Positions 61,265 to 64,000 of a stretch of DNA of 64,000 nt are shown here, in pieces. This DNA comes from VAZQ01 sp963771845 (lineage in GTDB: Bacteria > Pseudomonadota > Alphaproteobacteria > Rhizobiales > Xanthobacteraceae), in NCBI GenBank assembly GCA_963771845.1, contig CAVYVC010000030.1, positions 1 to 64,000 of the forward strand. Direction: 5' to 3'. Positions within the stretch are counted from its first letter, which is position 1; each line of letters opens with the position of its first letter. The notes beneath the pieces are model-generated. The model worked only from the letters and a program-made list of their open reading frames with translations. It was not told where the DNA came from and did no database searches. Both the position numbers and the translations under genes were made by a program.

Positions 61265-61699
61265 TCACTTTCTGACCACCAGCACCGAGCACCTCGCATA
61301 GCGCACGACATGACCGGTGTTGGAGCCGAGAAAATAGGTGCGTACCGCATGCCGCTGCGGCCGATGGGAGGTCATCACAATGAGATCGGCGCCGCTCGCG
61401 GCGGCTTCCTCCAGGATTTCCTGGTAGATGCCGCCCTGGCGCACGATGGCAGAGACGCGCGCAGGCTCGAGGCCAATCTCGCTTCTCATTATCGCAAACG
61501 CATCCTCGGCCGCCTTCCTCTGTTGAACCTCGAAATCCGGCGGAACGTATTCGGCCAGCATGACCGGTGTGAGCGGCAGCACGTTGATCAGCCGGATCGA
61601 GCCGTGCGATTGAATTGACAGCGTCACGGCGGCTGAGATTGCAGATTTGGCAAGCTCGACATCGCTGAGGTCGATCGGAACCAGGATATTTTTGTACAT
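61265..61699 (-). CDS. Universal stress protein, UspA family
   Basis: A 144-residue cytoplasmic protein starting MYKNILVPIDLSDVELAKSA. The nucleotide-binding motif near the C terminus is ADLIVMTSHRPQRHAVRTYF, then LGSNTGHVVRYARCSVLVVRK, a G-x2-G-x9-G-S/T-type loop in slightly altered form, so ATP binding is likely. It lies 13 bases after the SixA gene on the same strand. Confidence 0.92.
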   Translation of the reverse strand: MYKNILVPIDLSDVELAKSAISAAVTLSIQSHGSIRLINVLPLTPVMLAEYVPPDFEVQQRKAAEDAFAIMRSEIGLEPARVSAIVRQGGIYQEILEEAAASGADLIVMTSHRPQRHAVRTYFLGSNTGHVVRYARCSVLVVRK

Positions 61700-61712
61700 G
61701 TTCCGTCCCCTC

Positions 61713-62240
61713 TCATGCCCGATCGGCGGCTGCCAACGAGCGAGGCGTAACGAAGCGCTCCAGTCGGCCCGCGTGAGCCTGCAGCTTGTCCCAGCTCTCG
61801 GCGGCGAAATCGATCACCACAAGACCGGCGGTAGGCAAACCTTCGTTAAGGCGCTCGCGTGCCTCGATATCGCCCGAGGCAATCAAATTGCGGGCGAGAT
61901 CGTGCAGTCCCGGGTTGTGCCCGAGCACCAGCACGGTCGGCACGCTTCCCTGAAGTTTCCGAATAATCGCGAGTGTCGCCCTGGAGCCCGCATTGTAGAG
62001 CTGTTCTTCATAGATCGGCTCGGGATGAGCAGGCAGCGCGGCACTCAGGCGCTGCCAGGTTTCCCGCGTCCGCTGCACGGCTGAAACGAGCGCGAGATCC
62101 GGAATGAGGGCATGCCGGGCGATGTAGGCGCCCATGGTGGCAGCATCTCTTTCGCCGCGCCCATTGAGGGGGCGGTCGCGGTCGGGCATGCCCGGCTCGG
62201 CTTTTTCCGATTTGGCGTGTCGAATCACTAGCAGACGCAT
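61713..62240 (-). CDS. Histidine phosphatase family protein, SixA-like
   Basis: A 175-residue phosphatase. ATG 62240 gives MRLLVIRHAKSEKAEPGMPD with the RHA (RHG-type) nucleophile His; the second catalytic His is in VLVLGHNPGLHDLARNL. Acidic and Arg residues in LNGRGERDA and RTRETWQRL complete the pocket. SixA removes phosphate from Hpt histidines in phosphorelays; here the link to the Hpt protein at 39.2 kb is only a thought. Uncertain between protein phosphohistidine and small-molecule substrates. Confidence 0.9.
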   Translation of the reverse strand: MRLLVIRHAKSEKAEPGMPDRDRPLNGRGERDAATMGAYIARHALIPDLALVSAVQRTRETWQRLSAALPAHPEPIYEEQLYNAGSRATLAIIRKLQGSVPTVLVLGHNPGLHDLARNLIASGDIEARERLNEGLPTAGLVVIDFAAESWDKLQAHAGRLERFVTPRSLAAADRA

Positions 62241-62317
62241 GGCAGCAGGATCGATTTCCGCAGCATGGCAGTCTAGCATAGAAGCCGGCTGCCTTGGATC
62301 GGGTGGGAAGGACAAAC

Positions 62318-63823
62318 GTGAACGGTGTTGACCGCCAACCCTACGGCTCAAGCTGGTACGCGGCGACGATGGTGCCTGCCGCTCCCCGCGGCCCGCTCAC
62401 GTTTGATCTCGACGTGGACGTCTGCGTTATCGGCGGTGGCCTTGCCGGGCTGACGACGGCGCGCGAATTGGCTCGTCGCGGGTGGTCGGTCGCGCTGCTG
62501 GAGGCCCGGCGGATTGCCTGGAATGCCTCCGGCCGTAACGACGGCTTCGTCCTGCCGGGGTTTGCCGAGTCCATGGACAAGGTGGTGAGCCGGGTCGGGC
62601 TGGACCACGCCAAGGCGCTCTGGGCACTGTCTGACATGGGCCTGAAATATGTTCGCTCGACCATTGCCGATGGGCGCTTGCCTGGTGTCGCTCCCGTAGC
62701 CGGGTGGTTGAAGGTTTCCAAGGTGGACAATGAGGATGAGGTGCTCGCGTCCGCGCAGCTCTATCGCCAGCAGCTGGAAGCCGAAGTGGACGTTTGGTCC
62801 ACCGCGCAGGTCCGCGACACGCTGCGGAGCAAGCACTATTTCAACGCGCTGCATTTTCCGCGCGCCTTTCACATTCATCCATTGAATTATGCGCTCGGAT
62901 TGGCGGATCTTGCCGAAGCAGTCGGGGTGCGCATTTTCGAAGATTCGCCCGCAGGGGCAATCGACCCCGCAGGGGTGCGAAAGCGGGTTACCACTCCGGC
63001 TGGCCGTGTGCGTGCCAGTCAGATCGTGCTTGCCTGCAACGTCCATCTCGGATCGTTGCTGCCGCGCATCACGGGCACACTGATGCCGATATGGAGCTAC
63101 GTCATCGTCACCAAACCGCTGGGCTCCCGGCTCGCGCAGGCGCTGACCTATCGCGGCGCTGTGACCGACACCGATCTCGCCAACAATCATTATCGCGTTG
63201 TCGATGGCGACCGGCTCTTATGGGGCGGGCGATCGAGGACGTGGGAGGCCGCCTCGCGCCGGTTCGCGCCGAGCCTCGTCGGGGATATTGCAGAAGTCTA
63301 TCCGCAGCTGGGCCAAGTCGAGGCCGAATATGTCTGGTCGGGGGTGCTCGGGAATGCGCTCCACCGCATGCCCCAGATCGGCGAGCTTTCGCCTGGGCTT
63401 TGGCTCGCCAGCGGCTTTGGAGGACATGGGCTCAACACGACAGCGATGGCCGGCAACATCATTGCCCAGGCCATTGCGGAGGGGGACGACAGCTGGCGTT
63501 TGTTCGCGCCATACGAGCTGGTTTGGGCGGGCGGCAAAGCCGGCCGCGCGGCGATGCAGATCTATTACTGGTGGTTCAGCGCCCGCGAGCGCTGGTCCGC
63601 GCGCCAGGCGCGGGAACGCGAGGATGAGCTTCGTCGGGCGAAAGAACGCGCCGCCTTGCGTGCGGGCGAGCAGTTGCCCCGGATCGAAGCCAGGCTCGGC
63701 GCCGTAGTGCCCTCCGAGCAGTTGCCCCAGGAGCCCTCGCTCGCTCAATTGCCCGTCGATCCGCTGATTGCGGGCGAGGAAGTGCACACCCTTCAGCCCG
63801 TTGAGGAGAACACACCGGTTTGA
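62318..63823 (+). CDS. FAD-dependent oxidoreductase (DAO family, PuuB-like)
   Basis: A 501-residue flavoprotein. The GTG start at 62318 has gggaagg before it; an upstream TTG at 62294 is weaker. The FAD motif is VCVIGGGLAGLTTARELARRG with the acidic LLEARRI and the covalent/FAD-region WNASGRNDGFVLPGF. The C-terminal FAD contact is LASGFGGHGLNTTAMAGNIIAQ. The overall pattern is that of gamma-glutamylputrescine oxidase and relatives, which oxidise a secondary or primary amine. A charged C-terminal tail of about 85 residues (from ARERWSARQAREREDELRRA) exceeds the usual length. The exact amine is unknown. Confidence 0.88.
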   Translation: MNGVDRQPYGSSWYAATMVPAAPRGPLTFDLDVDVCVIGGGLAGLTTARELARRGWSVALLEARRIAWNASGRNDGFVLPGFAESMDKVVSRVGLDHAKALWALSDMGLKYVRSTIADGRLPGVAPVAGWLKVSKVDNEDEVLASAQLYRQQLEAEVDVWSTAQVRDTLRSKHYFNALHFPRAFHIHPLNYALGLADLAEAVGVRIFEDSPAGAIDPAGVRKRVTTPAGRVRASQIVLACNVHLGSLLPRITGTLMPIWSYVIVTKPLGSRLAQALTYRGAVTDTDLANNHYRVVDGDRLLWGGRSRTWEAASRRFAPSLVGDIAEVYPQLGQVEAEYVWSGVLGNALHRMPQIGELSPGLWLASGFGGHGLNTTAMAGNIIAQAIAEGDDSWRLFAPYELVWAGGKAGRAAMQIYYWWFSARERWSARQAREREDELRRAKERAALRAGEQLPRIEARLGAVVPSEQLPQEPSLAQLPVDPLIAGEEVHTLQPVEENTPV

Positions 63824-63955
63824 TGGGAGCGAGCCTGCCCGCGGATCGCACGCCGGGGCTCAGCAAGCTCGGCAGATGCAAGAAAGCCTTGCTGGCCTGC
63901 GAGGTGTTGCAATATCGCGGGACGAGAAGCCTTAAAGAGAGGCGCAGCTGCTGGG

Positions 63956-64000
63956 CTAGCGCCCCTCGCGCTTGGCCATGAATGCGAGCCGCTCGAACAA
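63956..64000 (-). CDS. Possible 3' end of a minus-strand gene (partial)
   Basis: The minus strand from the window edge reads LFERLAFMAKREGR and then a TAG stop at 63956-63958. The composition looks like the C-terminal helix of a real protein, but 14 residues are too few to name a family. The 130 bases between it and the oxidoreductase show no gene. Confidence 0.35.
   Translation of the reverse strand: MFERLAFMAKREGR

Overview
The window is GC-rich, densely packed chromosomal DNA from an alphaproteobacterium. I infer a soil-type member of the Hyphomicrobiales (Bradyrhizobium/Xanthobacteraceae-like). The reasons are many ABC, TRAP and Bug-type solute-binding proteins, numerous small secreted proteins of unknown function, short GC-rich palindromic repeats between genes, and a perfect TTAA-N7-TTAA CtrA-type box. 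No rRNA, tRNA, CRISPR array, integrase or transposase was found.

Layout. 0-5.1 kb: polysaccharide/nucleotide-sugar genes (a frame-broken AGE-family epimerase/mannose-6-P isomerase end, a GT4 glycosyltransferase, a bifunctional ManC, a flippase-like membrane protein and a GmhB-type phosphatase). 5.2-9.6 kb: an RND efflux adaptor and pump, the pump broken by one frameshift in a T7 run. 9.7-11.2 kb: c-type cytochromes. 11.2-15.4 kb: a stand-alone Lrp/AsnC effector domain, then a TPP riboswitch leading into thiM-thiE-thiD and a closely spaced Tat-exported DctP-type binding protein. 15.8-25.7 kb: mixed enzymes (alpha/beta hydrolase lipoprotein, FAD oxidoreductase, site-2 protease, FAH-family hydrolase, atypical SDR, threonine/serine dehydratase), small secreted proteins and a candidate structured 5' leader RNA. 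25.8-29.9 kb: a 1375-residue acidic low-complexity protein with a tandem 272-residue duplication. 30-33.8 kb: an MFS transporter, a ClpP-like small periplasmic protein, a dipeptide epimerase and an iron-type binding protein. 34-41 kb: a 1564-residue membrane-anchored coiled-coil protein, CtrA-type boxes, an Hpt protein, and a ferredoxin/ferredoxin reductase pair. 41-49 kb: a large SGNH hydrolase and a complete branched-chain-amino-acid-type ABC operon with two tandem binding proteins. 49-57 kb: small unknowns, a binding-protein-fold protein without signal peptide next to a GntR/FCD regulator, a CoxE-like VWA protein, an unusual signal peptidase I and a patatin. 57-61.2 kb: a Bug/TctC binding protein, both subunits of a Rieske ring-hydroxylating oxygenase and an MFS transporter, all on one strand. 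61.2-63.8 kb: UspA, SixA and a PuuB-like FAD oxidoreductase.

How it fits together: the main theme is scavenging. Six solute-binding proteins lack permease genes beside them, and only the Liv operon is a whole transporter. The thiamin block is a salvage unit controlled by TPP. The Rieske block looks like uptake plus first-step oxidation of an aromatic or heterocyclic acid; the ferredoxin and reductase at 40 kb could supply its electrons. The coiled-coil giant, the CtrA box and the Hpt protein form a plausible cell-cycle/polarity locus. All six frameshifts I could see lie in the first 10 kb, which suggests either local decay or base-calling errors near a contig end.
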